DNA from: Plantago ovata
Lineage: Eukaryota > Streptophyta > Magnoliopsida > Lamiales > Plantaginaceae
Direction of reading: 5' to 3'
Assembly (NCBI GenBank): GCA_028274465.1
Contig: CM051458.1
Span: 25,993,566-26,057,565 of the forward strand
Length of the DNA: 64,000 nt
Shown here in pieces: positions 43,562-56,847 of the stretch (the first letter of the stretch is position 1; every line of letters starts with the position of its first letter). A program made the translations under genes and the position numbers. Below the pieces are notes generated by a model. The model did not search any database, was not told the origin of the DNA, and was given only the letters and a program-made list of their open reading frames with translations.

Positions 43562-45120
43562 TGGTGGTGATGATGATGGTGATCAGTCTAGAACAGATGG
43601 AGTCTTTAATACTTCTTGTATAGGTTGAAGTTATTCAACTTCCCATTAAAGGGCTCCGATTTGAGATGATTGATGAACCACCGGTGTGTGTTGGGTTTTA
43701 TACAATGCTACATACCGCCATATTTATATCCATTCTTTTTACTAGTGTTTGGGAAAAATTCTTGGATTTTAGAGTGCCTTTATGTATATACTTTTTTGTT
43801 AGTGAATTTTTCTTCCAACTAGTATAGTAGTGTTTGTGTACTAACTCTGGAGTTATGCTTGATTGGAAGTAATGTCATCTTTTTGGGTGCTTAATTGTGT
43901 GATTCTGTTCTGTTTTACAATTAAAGTAAGCTGCAGTTGATCTGTCTGTTAGATATGAAATCCAGAATGATATTCATATTCTGACATGCTGTTGGCATAA
44001 TAATAAGTTAGCTGTTCTGAACTTGATCTGTCTGTTTGAAGTTTGTTGCTCTGCTATGCATCAGATTGGGTCTTATACTTCTCCAAGCCCTTCAGTTTTA
44101 CCATTGTGTATAGTCAAAGCATGGAAGATGAACCAGGTCACACTCACATAGAACGTGAGCTAGAGTAATTGCGTTGGACTAGGGATGGGACTTTGAGAGC
44201 GAGATTTCAAATTCTGCAGTGTTGACAAAAACTTTATTAATATGATAAAGGTTTGTAGACGTCTGTAGATATTAGATACTACTACATCCGATAATGGTTG
44301 GAGGATATGATAATACTTGAATCCACTTGAAGGAAAGACAAGAAAGAAATTGATACATTACACATGGAATAACCGTTTAATTAGGCAGTGTACTGTAATT
44401 AGCATGAAATAAATGGATAATATTCAAGAAAACTAAAGTGCTTGCTCAAGTGGACAAATATCGTACTCCATGATAGAATTTGATACAGGCAATGGGTTTC
44501 CGTCCTCAAGCCCAGGCCTAGATGTAAAATCTTTGTTATTTTATATTAATTCTTCATTTCGGGCCCAGGTTGCATTTACACACAAATGACACGGATATGG
44601 ATGAAACACGGTAATAACACATAATTATAATTCAAGTTGATATACTATCTGTTTTTTTTTTTTTTTTTACATTTTATACGTATTCCATTTTTGTTCATTT
44701 TTTTAGATTGTATAAGTTTCTATTTTTGACAAAGTTTTATCTCTCAACTTTATTGTGGTTCTTGTCACTAAATCAACACACTACACTCATTATACAAACC
44801 TCCTAAAACTTCGATCCAAAAGCAAACCTATAGAATAAAAAAAAACGGATGAGTATATTTTTTGTAAAGTTGCCTTGGTGTTCACCTTCTACTATGTCTG
44901 ATATGTATCCAAAACTATTATTTTTTTTGAATATTTTCTGACGCAGGAATAAGCCGACACGCCTTGAATACGCCTTGGTGTCGGCTTGTCCTTGTGTCTG
45001 ACACAAAGGGTGATTTGGAGTAATCATGCATTATAGTTGTGTTTGGAAACTCTTTGGGGAGGCCATCCGAATGGAAAATTAATATGCGGTTGACAAGGGC
45101 AAGGCCAGCAACATCAGCTA
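43562..45120. other. GT17 3' flank and intergenic DNA
   Basis: This starts with a short GATGGTGGT-type repeat, then the T-rich 3' UTR (to roughly 43870, by the T-rich composition). The rest is AT-rich with no gene. A T-run lies at about 44652-44669. Confidence 0.5.
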
Positions 45121-45580
45121 AATGTGGCAAATTATTATAACGTAAATAATTTGCTAAAGTCTATGGAGAGGCCGACCTTTCCTACCAACATGGAAAGGCC
45201 TGGTTTTAGGATAAAACTCGCTGGTTTTGCCCAAACTCGCTGGTTTTGAGATTAAATCGGCCGACCGATTGAGCTTTTACGCAAACCCGGTTTTCTTAAT
45301 AAACTAACTATAACCCTCCACACACAAAACACACAGTTCAGCATTTACTGTGTGAAATTCCTTTTTTTTCTCTCTGCAAATTCCCATCTTCTTCTCCTGC
45401 TGAATCTCAAACTTTTCCGATCAATGGAAGAAACAAGCCGATTGTTCTTCCTTTTTCTTCGTTTTCTGCTACCTTCATGTTGGATTCAGTGTTCTCAATG
45501 TGTTTTGTGAGATCTAGGGTTTCGAATTTGGTTTCTTCTCAGATTTGATTTCACAGATCTAGGGGTTCTGATTTGAAGCA

Positions 45581-46400
45581 TGACGAAGAGGAAGGGTTTT
45601 TTCGGTGTTCCAGACGCTGCTAATCCGTTGAAGTAGTTTTCACGACGGAGAGTTGATTCTTCCAATAAGGGTATGTTAGTTTAGTTGTTGATTTAGATAT
45701 TGTGAATCTGTTTTTTGTTGTGCTTTGAAGTGTTTGTTGTTGTATTCATTCTATTATATGCTCTGTTTGTGTGATGTTATGGTTCAGGTGTTTTTATGTT
45801 ATGGTTTTAATTGTCTGTGGTATGCTTATAAGGTATTTTGATGTTGTTTCCGATGGATTTTGGTTTTGTTTTAAGTGTATCTAGTATGCTTAATAATATA
45901 CTTAATTTCTGTTGTTGAATTTTTTTCTTTTAGTACTAAGTGTTGCTGGTATGCTTATAATGAATTTTGGTGTGTTTTTAAGTGTCATTGGGATTATGAA
46001 ATTGATTTTAAGTGGGGATATTATGATTTTAGATGCTGATATTTGTGTTGTTTTAGTTTTAAGAGATCATGTTATGCTATGTAAGGTCTTGTGTTATGTT
46101 TTTAGGGGGTGTAATATTGTTATGCTACTTTAGTTTTCTTGCTGAAAGGGTTACGGTGTAGTTTTATGATTTTAAGGGGTCGTGCTATATTTATAAGGGA
46201 TATTTATAAGGTATCATGTTATATTATTGTTTTAAAGTGTGATATTGTGCTTTTAAATGTGTTGATGTTTTACGTTTTTCTTTTTTTCAGTTGTTGATGC
46301 TTTTGACACTGTAAGGAGAGAAGATCAAATAAGAGGAAAAATGTCCCTGTTGTTGGTATAATTGCTAGTTTTGTAGCTGCTGGTGTTTCAGATTATGAAG
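45581..46400 (+). pseudogene. Gene-like fragment at the left end of the 5-kb element
   Basis: An ATG at 45581 gives MTKRKGFFGVPDAANPLK and then a TAG. The same frame continues to a GGTATG donor near 45669. A T-rich tract and CAG near 46290 look like the acceptor, and the next exon reads VDAFDTVRREDQIRGK before a stop. The splice-like signals suggest a former exon pair. I do not recognise the family. Confidence 0.35.
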
Positions 46401-48199
46401 AGTTGGGACAATTGAACGGAAGCTACATAGTTTGCGAGTTGTGTTAAAAGTCAACAATATTTTGAGTAGGATTTGTAATAATGTCCTGGACAAACTAATT
46501 TATTTGGATGTTATTTGAAGTAGCTTCTAATTTGAGCAGTTACCTTTTTCCTTTTTGCACAATTAGTTTGTGTATGTTTTAAAGCAGTGGTTTAATATGA
46601 AACTCTTATATGTTCTGGTTATAGTTTTTTATATATGATGTTATGGCTTTAAAATACAAGATGTTGCGATTGTTGGACAAATTGTGCATGTTGGATGTTA
46701 TTTTGGATCGAGTAGTGTGTGATGTTGACAGTTAGTCTTTGCTATTGGATATTTAGTTTGTGTATGGTCTTAATTGGTTTTAACATGCAAGCATTGTATG
46801 GTGAAGTTTAGTTTTCTGTCTAATTTCTGAAGTAGTATAGCAAATGTCCATTCAATTCTTAATTGATTTCTTAGAAGCATGTACAATGGTGGGTACTTAA
46901 AACCACAATTGTACGTACTTAAAACCACAATAAGGATATTGGTAACTACACCAACAGGTTATAAGAGATATATGTTACGTTTTTAAGGGTTTGTCATAAG
47001 AGTTACCGATGATATGTTTTGTCATTCGATATTATACTTCTAAAATCTTTTGTTATACTTTATTTAAGGCGCAACGTAAAATCATGACATCATGCAATGA
47101 GCTAGTGTAAAATTAAATAGTTCATTCATGTAAGGATTAAAACATTTAGTCAAATGATGTTTCAACAACTAGTATTATCAAATCAACAAATTTACAATAA
47201 CCGTCCTCCATTAAAATCTTAATTTGAGTTTTTAGAACAACAACATATAATGGGTACTTAGAACCACAACTTGGATACATAAAACCCCAACAAGGGTACT
47301 TATAACACACCAACTGTTGTATGAGATATATGAGACCATGCCAACTAGTGTAAAATTGAATGCTTCATTATATTCATGTCAGGACTGAAACATTCAGTCA
47401 ATTGGAGTTTTTAAAACTAGTATTCTCAAAGCAACAAAATTACAACAAGCGTTCATGTGGTGTTTCTTATGCAAAATGAATCTGGATCTTTGAAATTGGC
47501 TTCTCGCGAGTAAACTTGTTCGTGATCTTTGAAGCAACAAAATATTTCTGATACTTGTAGTCATCCTTTGTCATTCCATCTCTCCAGAAAATAGCATTCG
47601 ACCTAGCATCTATACCTACAGGTAGAGGTGATAAAATTATGGATCTTAATCCTTTTGTTTATGAAAAAAAACATTTCTTTTAATTTTTTTTTCATCTACA
47701 TGCTTAAACCATAAGAATATGATCACGTAAAACATACCATGACCAATTAAAATTATAACAGTATACCTAAAAAAATATACCAATTGACGACATGAAAATA
47801 ATAAATGATACTACTAAGATCCATAGCATCAAAACTTCAAATTACAACAACATGCTTTAATACCATAGTGAGACATCTTATAACCACACCAGATTTCAAT
47901 CAAAATAATGTAAAAGGTTCAATTAACATGTTGATGAAAAGTTGAAATACAATAAAAATGTTGCTAGAATCACAACATGTTTTCAATTATGAACCTATAA
48001 ATGTCTTTTATAAAAGAATAACAGTAGAATATAATGTTATAACTAGGAGAGCTTATAACCGAAATTAATCATAAAAACCAGTGTTAAAAGTATACTATGA
48101 AGATTAAAAACCATAACACAATTTGATTCAATGATACAATGCAGAAATATACTACACAAACTTAGAATCATGCATAACAACAAGGATTAAAAGTATCCA

Positions 48200-49760
48200 A
48201 GAACTTACGAAATTGTTGTTCAGGTTCGATTTCTTCAATTACTTCCACATCTCAAATTGGATTTCACAAGTATCTGAAATCTGAACGTTTGATCAACAAA
48301 TCGGAACGTAAATTAATCGAAAATCAGGAAAAAAAAGAAGAATCGTCAAAATACGCAAAAACATACAGTAAAACTCTGTAAATACACGCAAAAAAAAGAG
48401 AGAATCGATGTTGAATTAACATCACGTCAATAGAAACCATATATAACATGTTACATTAACAACCATAACATGGCATTAATTATTAAAAGAAAAAAATGCA
48501 GAGATATACTAGACAAACTGAAAATGTTATAACAACGTCGATTAAAACTGTAACATGTCATATTAAAAACCATAACATGCTGTTATCCAATGAAAAAAAA
48601 AAAACAGAGAGACATACTAGACAAACCAAAAATATTATAACAATGTCAATTAAAACTATAACACGTCATATTAAAAACCATAGCACGGTGTTATCAAATG
48701 AAAAGATGCACTAACATACTAGACAAACTAAACATATTATAACAATGTCAAAATACACCACATTTATCTCCTCATGTTTCCTATGAACAGAAGTGACCTT
48801 GAAGTAGCAACTTGTCAATGGACTTACACAAAACTTAAGCACGATTAACACGTAAACAACCCGATAACCGCTTTGGTTCCCATAAACTAAAACCACAACA
48901 ACAACATGATTTAAAATCACACCATATATTCTATCTTAAAACTATGAGACAACATTAACAATCTACTTAATACATAAACCATATCAAGCATGCTTAGAAC
49001 CATACCACAAGGTGTTAACACTATAACAACAGTAATTAAAACGACACCAATATGACTAAAAACTGTATCAATAGCATTTGAATTTAATGCACACTAAAAT
49101 ATCATATCAATGTTGCTTTGAATCATTACATGATATCTTAAAGTCATAACAAGGTTCCATAACAGTACACCATACATACTAAACACTATAGGATGACACT
49201 ATTTAATCAATATAATGTAGAAGCTTAAAATCATAACAAAAGGCTTAAAGTACACCAGCTTACAAAATTGCTGCTCATGTTGCACTTCTTCAATTAATTG
49301 CAAATTCGACGAACATCCTTCTAGAATAGCATGCTGAAGAAGTAAAATATTATAACCATGTTGCTTAAAACCATAACATGACGTGATGCAATGAAAAAAT
49401 GCAAAAATATACTACACAAACATAGAGCTATAACAACAAGGCTTACAGCTGGTAATCAGGAATTTAGATTAAAAACCATAACACGACGTGATTCAATGAA
49501 AAAATCCAGAAACATGGTAGACAAATTAAAAACCAGCAACAACAAGGCTTAAACATATTATAACAACGTCGATTAAAACCATAACACGATAGTTTAAAAA
49601 CCTTAACGCGGTGTTATCGAATGAAAATATGCACAAACATACTACATAAATATCAAACCAGAACAGGAAGGCTTAAAAGTATATAGTAACGTACGGATTT
49701 GCTGCTCTGGTTCAATTTATTCAATAATTTCCAGATCTGAGAAGCTTTCTTCTTCACCAT
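48200..49760 (-). repeat. Three diverged copies of an exon-like block in the right half of the 5-kb element
   Basis: Blocks at about 48200-48262, 49255-49320 and 49680-49745 share a core whose minus strand reads like VEVIEEIEPEQQF ending at a GTAAGT or similar. The copies differ by substitutions, and two have stops. They lie among repeated CCATAACA-type sequence, pointing to segmental duplication. Confidence 0.45.
48498..48735. repeat. Tandem repeat of about 105 bp, two and a fraction units
   Basis: The word ACTAGACAAAC recurs at 48508, 48616 and 48718. The intervening sequence is similar each time: TATTATAACAA..GTC, then ATTAAAACTATAACA, then CATATTAAAAACCATA. Related, more diverged units occur at 49400-49680. 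Confidence 0.75.
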
Positions 49761-50109
49761 TGTTGATTTGCAGATTTGAATATTCTAGCAGCTAAATCGG
49801 AATGTTCCGTACAGTGAATTCATCGAAAAAGCATGAAAACATCAATCGATCATAAAAAACAGATCTGAATCTGGAAAATCATCAAATTCTATTAGAAATC
49901 GTATAGAAATCAGAGATTTGTTGTTTAATTCACCTAGATAACGTTCATCGGAGCTTTTTCTGATGAAATCCGGTGAAAACAAGCTTCATTCGGCAAGATT
50001 CCGTCAGTTTTCCGGCGAGATTCTTCGATCTGCAGAGAAACACGCAGTTTCACGTTCTATTGTGTGTTTTTCTATTTTTCTGTTTTTTCGCTATTTTTTA
50101 GGGGCTCTT

Positions 50110-50117
50110 ATATAGTG
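50110..50117 (-). promoter_or_regulatory. TATA-like box facing inward at the right end of the 5-kb element
   Basis: The minus strand reads CTATATAAG about 70-120 bp inside the inverted repeat, followed by a leader-like segment. No such clear box is seen at the left end. Confidence 0.35.
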
Positions 50118-50230
50118 GACCGATTTTTTAATTGATCACTGAACCGCGAAAACCGCCTAGCGGTTTTGGTTTCTGGTTTTTGCTATAAAAACCAGGCCTT
50201 TCCATGTTAATAGGAAAGGACAACCTTACT

Positions 50231-50640
50231 ATATAATAACTCATGTCAAATAATTTGACAATAAATTTTTAAGTGAAAAGATAGAAGTGAAGCAAAATAA
50301 AATAAAATAATTTCACAATTTCAAAGTGGAAAGTCGAACCCAAGTTCTTCTCAGCATCACTCGCTGGCGGTGGACTTTGTTTCCACGACAATTCAAACTC
50401 CAATGTGGGCTTGAGTCAATGGCTATGATAGCAATGATACAAATTTATATCAACAACAACAAATATATCAACAACAACAAATATGAATACTCTCTCTAAA
50501 ACCCTACTCTTTCTACCCTCAGCCGCAAACACCTTTTCCTCCATATATTCACCACCCTAACAATCAAATCCCTATTGCTTATCCTTCCTTTCAATATCTA
50601 ATCTAGCACTACTTCATTCTCTGTAATCATCCAAACGTTA
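50231..50640. other. Flank and 5' leader of the second LINE
   Basis: It begins with the short palindrome TGTCAAATAATTTGACA at 50246-50262, then AT-rich sequence. From about 50480 it becomes a C-rich leader before the LINE ORF1 ATG. No gene is seen. Confidence 0.45.
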
Positions 50641-53460
50641 ATGGATCCAAGGAAACAAAACGCCGGTAGGAGATTAGCTCAGATTGAGGAAACTAGAAAA
50701 GAAAAACTAGAAAAATTACAAAAGATTAATGCAAAAATAGTACAAGAACTACTAAACCAAGAAAAAAAATACAATTAACAACCGTATTGCAGAATCTTGT
50801 GATGCAGGGGACAAGCAGAATTTGACAAGGAATCATGAAGACCGAACGAAGCAGTTATCTATGGAGGAGCCACAAATGGGAACAATACAGTCGGAAAATC
50901 AGCCAATCTCAGAGTATGCAAGCTTCAAGAACACGAAGAGCAATATTTTTTCCATTCAAATGGAGGAAGATTCTTTCAATCATCCACACAAAAGTTTCAA
51001 TAGGATGCACCAGAATCCCAATCCATACCATCTTGTAGAAGAATGGAGCGGCAACCCCCCAGGAGGCCAAGAAGCTGATGAAATGGAGAACGAGGATGAA
51101 ACCATTTCAGAGAACATAAGCATGCACAGTAGAGAAACCAGCCCTCTCCCTTCAGATAAAGAGGAAGAATTTAATAAACAACAACAAAACACTTATAAAA
51201 ACAAGGTACTTAATAGTAATATTCATACTTACTTCCCAACATGGTTAAAGTCTCATGCAGAACCCAGGCAGCAACATTATAGTAATACTCAAACACAGCA
51301 CCCCCTGGAAAATGAGGAGGTTTTAGTTCTTACTGAAGGAGAACTAAATAAGATCCACAAAAAATGGGAGAAATCTCTCATAATTCAGACTATTGGTTGT
51401 GTAAGGCCAATTTTTGATATTGGCAAGCATTTAAAAGGAATATGGAAAACATCCATCCAACCAATTGCTACTGAATTAGGAGAAGGTTTCTACATTCTAA
51501 AAGTCCATTCGGAAGAAGAATATGTCAAAGCTTTATCTGGAGACCCTTGGTATATTTTTACTTATTACTTGGCAGTTCAACAATGGTATCCGGGTTTTAA
51601 GGTATCAATTGGATTGCCAAGTAAAATGATCTTCTGGATTCAATTGATAGAAGTACTTCCAATTGAGTACTTTGATTTTGAAATCCTTTTAAAAATTGGA
51701 AAACTTGTTGGTAGACCTATCAAAGCATACAAAAGCACAATTTAGATATCCAAAGGCAGATTTGCACGATTATGTGTAGAAGTTGATACAACTAAACATT
51801 TAACCAGAGCCATTCACTTAGGAGATATTAAACAAGAAGTTACATATGAACTGAGTGTGGATTTTTGCCAATTATGTGGTAAAATTGGACACACTTTTAA
51901 AAATTGTGACAATTAGATAGAGAGCCCAAAAACCAGAATGGACCCAACTAAATTCTGGTCCATATTTAATAGAAGAATATCCTAAAAAGGAAAGAAAACC
52001 AAAACCAAGATAAAATAACAAAACAAATCCAACCAAAAACCCAAATATACCTCCCAAAACCGAGACACAAACTTTTCACAAACAAATGCACACGTGCACA
52101 ACACAGATGTTCCAACCTCTTCCCAGATGAATAGAGATGAGCATATTAATCAGGAAACAAATTCACAAGATTCATTGAATAGGAATGTTGACAATATAAC
52201 CTTAAACTCCACACACCATATAGAAGAACAAATTCATGTGCCACAAGATTCTAGTCTTCCAACCAACAAAACCTCCAAATTAACAAGCAAATCTCCACCT
52301 GTCAACACCAAATTCAAAATCTACCATGCAGCCACAAGCTGCTTTCCATAAACCTATAACTACCTCTACGCCTATAAACTATCAGATATCAATTACCCAT
52401 GCAAACGCCCTTATTACTGAAAATTCCACCCTTCATTCTCTAACAATTAGTCCTGACAGGAATTCTAAACGGCATGCAGAGGAAGTTAACTCTACTTTGC
52501 ACTTCGGCATTAAAATCCCACTAACAGATGATAATTTAATAATAAAATCTAACAACTCCCACTTAGATATAAACAATAGCAACATAAATAACACACTTAC
52601 AGAGACACAAGAACCAGAAAAAGTAAAACAAAAGCAATCTGAAAACCATGGAAAACTTACCGGAGCACCCATTCTCGCCGGAGAGGAACTCACACAACAG
52701 TGTGGACATCAGCAGAACTCACTCTCCTTCTCCGGTGAGCACACTATTCCCATCCGATCACAGCACAACCCAAAACCCCAATAACGGCAATCAGATGCAA
52801 TTCCAGACACATGCACCACAACCATTCGCAACCCAGCAGCCAGAAAGAATACTCCAATCAGCAATAGCCACACTCAGATCACAAAATCCACCAAGACCAG
52901 CCATCTTCAATCACCCACAAACCCTAGATCAATTTCATAGATTACAAACCCTAAATCCCAATTCACAGAATCCGATCAACCCCACTCCACAACCACTGAG
53001 ACCCCAAGCGCAATACCAACCCAGGCCCTTTTTCAGCCAACTACAAATATCCAACCCCCAGGTGAATTTGTCGACCGGCCCGATTCCGATAAGGAACTCA
53101 CCCATGGAAGCCCGACGGAATCTGAGGGAAGCTTTTCACCCGTGGAAGGCGACGATGCCATCTCAGAGTCCTCACTCGGCGAATATTTTCATAAACAGGG
53201 ATCAAAGAAGAAGGGTACAAGACGAAGAGGAATCCCAATTTCAACAAAGAAACTCACCTTTAAACCAAGATCCCATGCAGATGGACTGGATGCGAACACC
53301 ACAACAAAGAGGGATGGATCAGAACCAGAGATGGATTCCGGACCCAAATGCATTGAAAGTGCTGGACACTTGGAGCAGTCAGCAACAAAATCAGTCCAAC
53401 AACCAAAGACCTGGCTCAAGAAACTGGCAAGGGAAAAATGTTGCCCAAATGCACCAAGTA
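50641..53460 (+). pseudogene. LINE ORF1 (DUF4283, zinc knuckle, Pro/Gln-rich tail), frameshifted and cut by a copia element
   Basis: The ATG at 50641 starts MDPRKQNAGRRLAQIEE and a Lys/Glu-rich coil, which stops at 50776-50778 after an A-run. A frame change there leads into the long frame beginning near 50822. The DUF4283 domain lies at about 51310-51745 (IGCVRPIFDIGKHLKGIWKT, GDPWYIFTYYLAVQQW). A TAG at 51743-51745 is followed in frame by a CCHC zinc knuckle (CQLCGKIGHTFKNC, 51869-51917). Pro/Gln-rich frames in three phases reach the copia LTR at 53461. This is the RNA-binding ORF1 of plant L1 elements. Its ORF2 would lie beyond the copia insertions, outside the window. Confidence 0.85.
53456..53460. 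repeat. Candidate target site duplication of the older right-hand copia
   Basis: AAGTA precedes the first TGTTAGG LTR end. The other copy would lie outside the window, so it is not confirmed. Confidence 0.4.
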
Positions 53461-54967
53461 TGTTAGGAAACTTGTAATTTTGATGAGCAATTAACCATGC
53501 TAAATTAAGTAAAGTCCAGTAACTAGTACTCTTAAGGTCCATAGGAATTTAGAATTGTAAGGACATCGTAAAAGAGGAACGTTTGCTGAAAGACTTAGTG
53601 TAGGTACTAGTTAGGTTCTTAAGTTTGCTGATGATGTACTTTGTTTTTACAAACAAACTATTGAAGACCTAGAACCGCTCAGAAAGTGGAAAATTCGAAG
53701 ACTGAAGACTTAGAAGAATTCTGAGAAAGGTATCTACAAAGACACATGTTGCTTCAGAAAGTGAGATTCTCAGCAACAGCTTGCATAAGTGAAAATCTAT
53801 ATGACAGAGTAGGTTGTGTTTGCTGAAACTGAGACTGACCACTTGCTGACAACATATGTGACCTCCTTGCTGGAGAAGTACTTGCATTTTGGCTCCAACG
53901 TTCATATTTGAATTTGATTCAAATAACATTAAATTTAAAGTTAGCACGCGAAGAACATGAAGACAAGAAGACAAATGAAGAGCGCTGCTGAAAGTACAAA
54001 AGCAAGATAGTGACATCTTAAGGTGCAACCCTTAGAATTTGAAATTCAAACGGGTCCCTTGAGACACTATAAATAGAAGACCTTAGGCTGAGTAGAAGGG
54101 TGTGTCAACAACGTGATCAAACTCTCACTTGTGCTTTAAACACTCAAATCCTTCTCTACTCTCTACTGCCTATTGATCCGTTCCAAGACTTAAACTTGAA
54201 ACAAAAGCTACTTCTGAAGCAGTAGAACATTGAAAGCTAAGAAATTAGTTAAGTGTTCTTTCTTCCAAACAAGAAGAAGTCTTGACACCAGAAACAACAA
54301 ACTTGCTTACTGCAAAGTATTACAAGTTCTGTTTCTTTAGATTGCTTGTTATAGCTGCAAAGTTAAGTCATCTCATCCCAAGCCTCTCAAAGTGATAAAC
54401 ACCCTTATTCATGCGTGGAATTCAGGGGGAATTAATCAAGCATAGTTTTGCTGATTAAGTGTCCCAAGTTTGGTGGAGAACAAGGTTTAGTTCTCTAGTT
54501 TTAGGTTGGAAACAAGGCAAGTGTGCTTTGGTTTCTGAGAATCATTGGTGATAGGATTTGTAAGGAACCTCATATCTTATCATAGTGGATTCAGTCCTAG
54601 AAAGGACAAAGTGGATTAGTTGAGAGATTACGCCACTCTCAGATACCACTATAAAAGTGTTTGTGTGATTTACATTTCTGCAGTTACCTTTCAGCAAGCT
54701 ACATTCTTTTACACTGTTTATCTGCTTACTTGCTGAAACTAGCTTTCTGACAAAAGCACTTATTGTAAAAGACTTCCGCTCTCTGTTTTTATGTATCAGC
54801 AAACCTGTCACTGAAAAGTAACAAGCATTTGCTGAGAAAGTTAAGTACCAGCAAACTCATTACTGAAAAGTAATAAGTACTTGCTGAGAAAGTTTTTAAA
54901 CGACGAAAAGTTTATAAAGACTATTCACCCCCCTCTTGCCTTTACTTGTTGTTTAAAGGGAACAACA
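53461..54967 (+). repeat. LTR of the older right-hand copia (1507 bp)
   Basis: It begins TGTTAGGAAAC and ends GGGAACAACA. It aligns with 56848-58350 with many substitutions and small gaps. A TATAAATA box lies at 54068-54075. Related words such as AACTCATTACTGAAAAGTAA are repeated in tandem near its end. Confidence 0.88.
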
Positions 54968-54969
54968 AG

Positions 54970-54981
54970 TGGTATCAGAGC
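54970..54981 (+). other. Primer binding site of the older copia (tRNA-iMet)
   Basis: TGGTATCAGAGC sits two bases after the LTR end. Confidence 0.88.
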
Positions 54982-55077
54982 CAGGTTCTTTAACCTTCAG
55001 AACTGAACCTAGATCCCCTTAGGTGCTTTCCATAAATCACTTTCACTTGATCAGTTTGGTAGTTATTTGCTGATAGG

Positions 55078-56847
55078 ATATCTTTAGGAAACGCTCCTTT
55101 GCTGAAGTTGGAAAACTATGAGAAATGGTGAAACAACATGATGCTACATCTTGAGGCCATTAGTGATGAGATGGTGACTGTCATAAACGATGGCCCAATC
55201 AAGATCACTAAAGTTGAAAGAATCTTTCCTCACAAAACCAAAGATATTGGTGGAAAGGAAACTATCTTAGGAGAACCGGTCGACACTGTCGTACCAAAAC
55301 CAAGAGAGGAATGGACTTCTGATGAAGCCAAGAGATTCCGTCTTGATGGTCAGGCAAGAAACATCATCATTAGATCTACTCCAGAAACTATACAGTGTAA
55401 ACTATGGGGTGCCAAAACTGCTAAAGAAGCCTGGAAAATGGTTCAAGATCTTTGTGTTGGATCTGACAAAACCAAGGAAAACAAACTCGAAGTGCTGAAA
55501 TTGAAGTTTCAAAACTTGAAACAAGGTGCCACTGAGTCACTGGAAGACTTGGATTTCAGATTCACAACTCTTGTGAGTGAAATGGTTGCCTTAGGTGTTG
55601 GAAACTTCTATTCAGATTCTGAAAAGGTGAAAACCAATATCAGAAGTTTGAATCAAGAATGGATCCACACTCAGAACTTTTACTACAATCAAGAATGTCG
55701 AACATCACTCCAACTGAGTTGTTCTCTCACCTTGCTACTGTCAACTATGAGACAAAGCAAAGAGAAAGTGTGTTTGCTGAAAAATCGTAAAACATTGCTC
55801 TTACTGCCAAGCCTTCACCTTCTGAAAAGAAGAGTGACAAAGAGCCTGCTGATGAAAATGCTCTTGCAGTTAGAAACATGAAGAAATTCATCAGCAAGGA
55901 ACTTGAAAGGCGAAAAGCAAAAGAGAAGCTGAAAAAACATCTTGGTAACAGCTACCATAAGTACAAGAATGAAGCTAGCTTGTTGAACAAGCAAGCTCAG
56001 CAAGCAAACTCTTTTGAAGAACCAGCAGTTGGCAATGATCTTTGCTTTTATTGCAAAAATCCTGGACACTTGAAATCAAACTGTCCTTTGCTGAAAGGGA
56101 AGTCTGCTGAAAAGAAGAAGAAGTTCAAGAAGGCTTTGATTGCTGAAGAAAAGAGGAAGCTTCAAGAAAAAATCGATGCTCGTTGCATTGAAACAAGCTC
56201 TGAAGACAGTGAGGTAGAAAGTTCAGACACTGAAGAAGAGGAAGCTACATTGGACGTAGAAATAGGCAAAGAAGTTTATGGAATTGCCATGGATGCTTAC
56301 CCAGATGTGTCAAATTAAAAGTTCTGCCTCATGGTCGATTAGGTAAATTCTCTTACCTCTGACTCTGATTCAGAAAGTGAAGATGAGATTGATCTTGATA
56401 GAATTCAAGGAGAAATCGAAGGATTTGAGAAAACTCTGAGCAAACAGCAAGAGAAACTACAGAATGCTGAAGTTCTGACTAAGCAAACTACTGAAAAGTA
56501 CGTTGTGCTGAGCGCTGAGTCAACAAAGAAAGATGCTGAAATATTGCATCTCAAAAAGCTAATTGTTGAAGCTACAGAGAAAAATGCTCAAATGGCAATA
56601 GAATTGGAAGAATATCAGTTCTCCATTCTAAAGTTACTTGCTGAAATACAAGAGATGAAAAAGATGGAAGTCAATTTCAAATCTTATGCAAATGCTAGTA
56701 ACACGCAAACTGAACTAAACTTTTATCTGAGAGATCCATCTCAGAAATAAGGTTTAGGTGCTACTTATGAAGGTGATGACGTGATACTCTTGAGTAAAGA
56801 CAAATCACCAATTACCTTTATTCGTGCTACTGATAGTGGTCAACCAG
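55078..56847 (+). pseudogene. Gag of the older copia, start codon lost, several stops
   Basis: At 55078 the start codon reads ATA where the younger copy has ATG. Seventeen codons later CGA has become TGA (55129-55131). The Gag core (VKPREEWTSDEAKRF-like region, LDGQARNIIIRSTP) continues to about 55690, where a frame change occurs. A later frame holds a zinc knuckle (CFYCKNPGHLKSNC, about 56041-56082) and acidic repeats. Another frame codes for the Leu/Glu-rich coil up to 56750. It ends at the insertion point of the younger element. Confidence 0.85.

Larger units (their letters stand above)
45165..50230. mobile_element. Unclassified DNA element of about 5 kb with terminal inverted repeats, no transposase seen
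   Basis: The left end (about 45165-45211) and the reverse complement of the right end (about 50183-50230) share CCTTTCCTA, AACATGGAAAGGCCTGG and adjacent bases over about 45 bp, then patchily for about 200 bp. Both ends hold gene-like starts that read inward. Inside, the left half repeats GTTATGGTTTTAA-like words and the right half repeats their reverse complement, TTAAAACCATAAC. No domain of any known transposase is visible. A target duplication is not settled: AAATAATTTG occurs outside both ends (about 45143 and 50248) but is not flush with the TIRs. A non-autonomous MULE or foldback-type element are the main options. Confidence 0.65.
53461..56847 (+). mobile_element. Older copia element: LTR and partial gag, cut by a relative
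   Basis: An LTR (53461-54967), a tRNA-Met primer site (54970-54981) and a gag pseudogene (55078-56847) stop where a second LTR of the same family begins at 56848. At the matching place the younger element continues without a break (near 60232), which shows that this copy was interrupted there. The rest of it should lie beyond the right edge. Confidence 0.8.
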
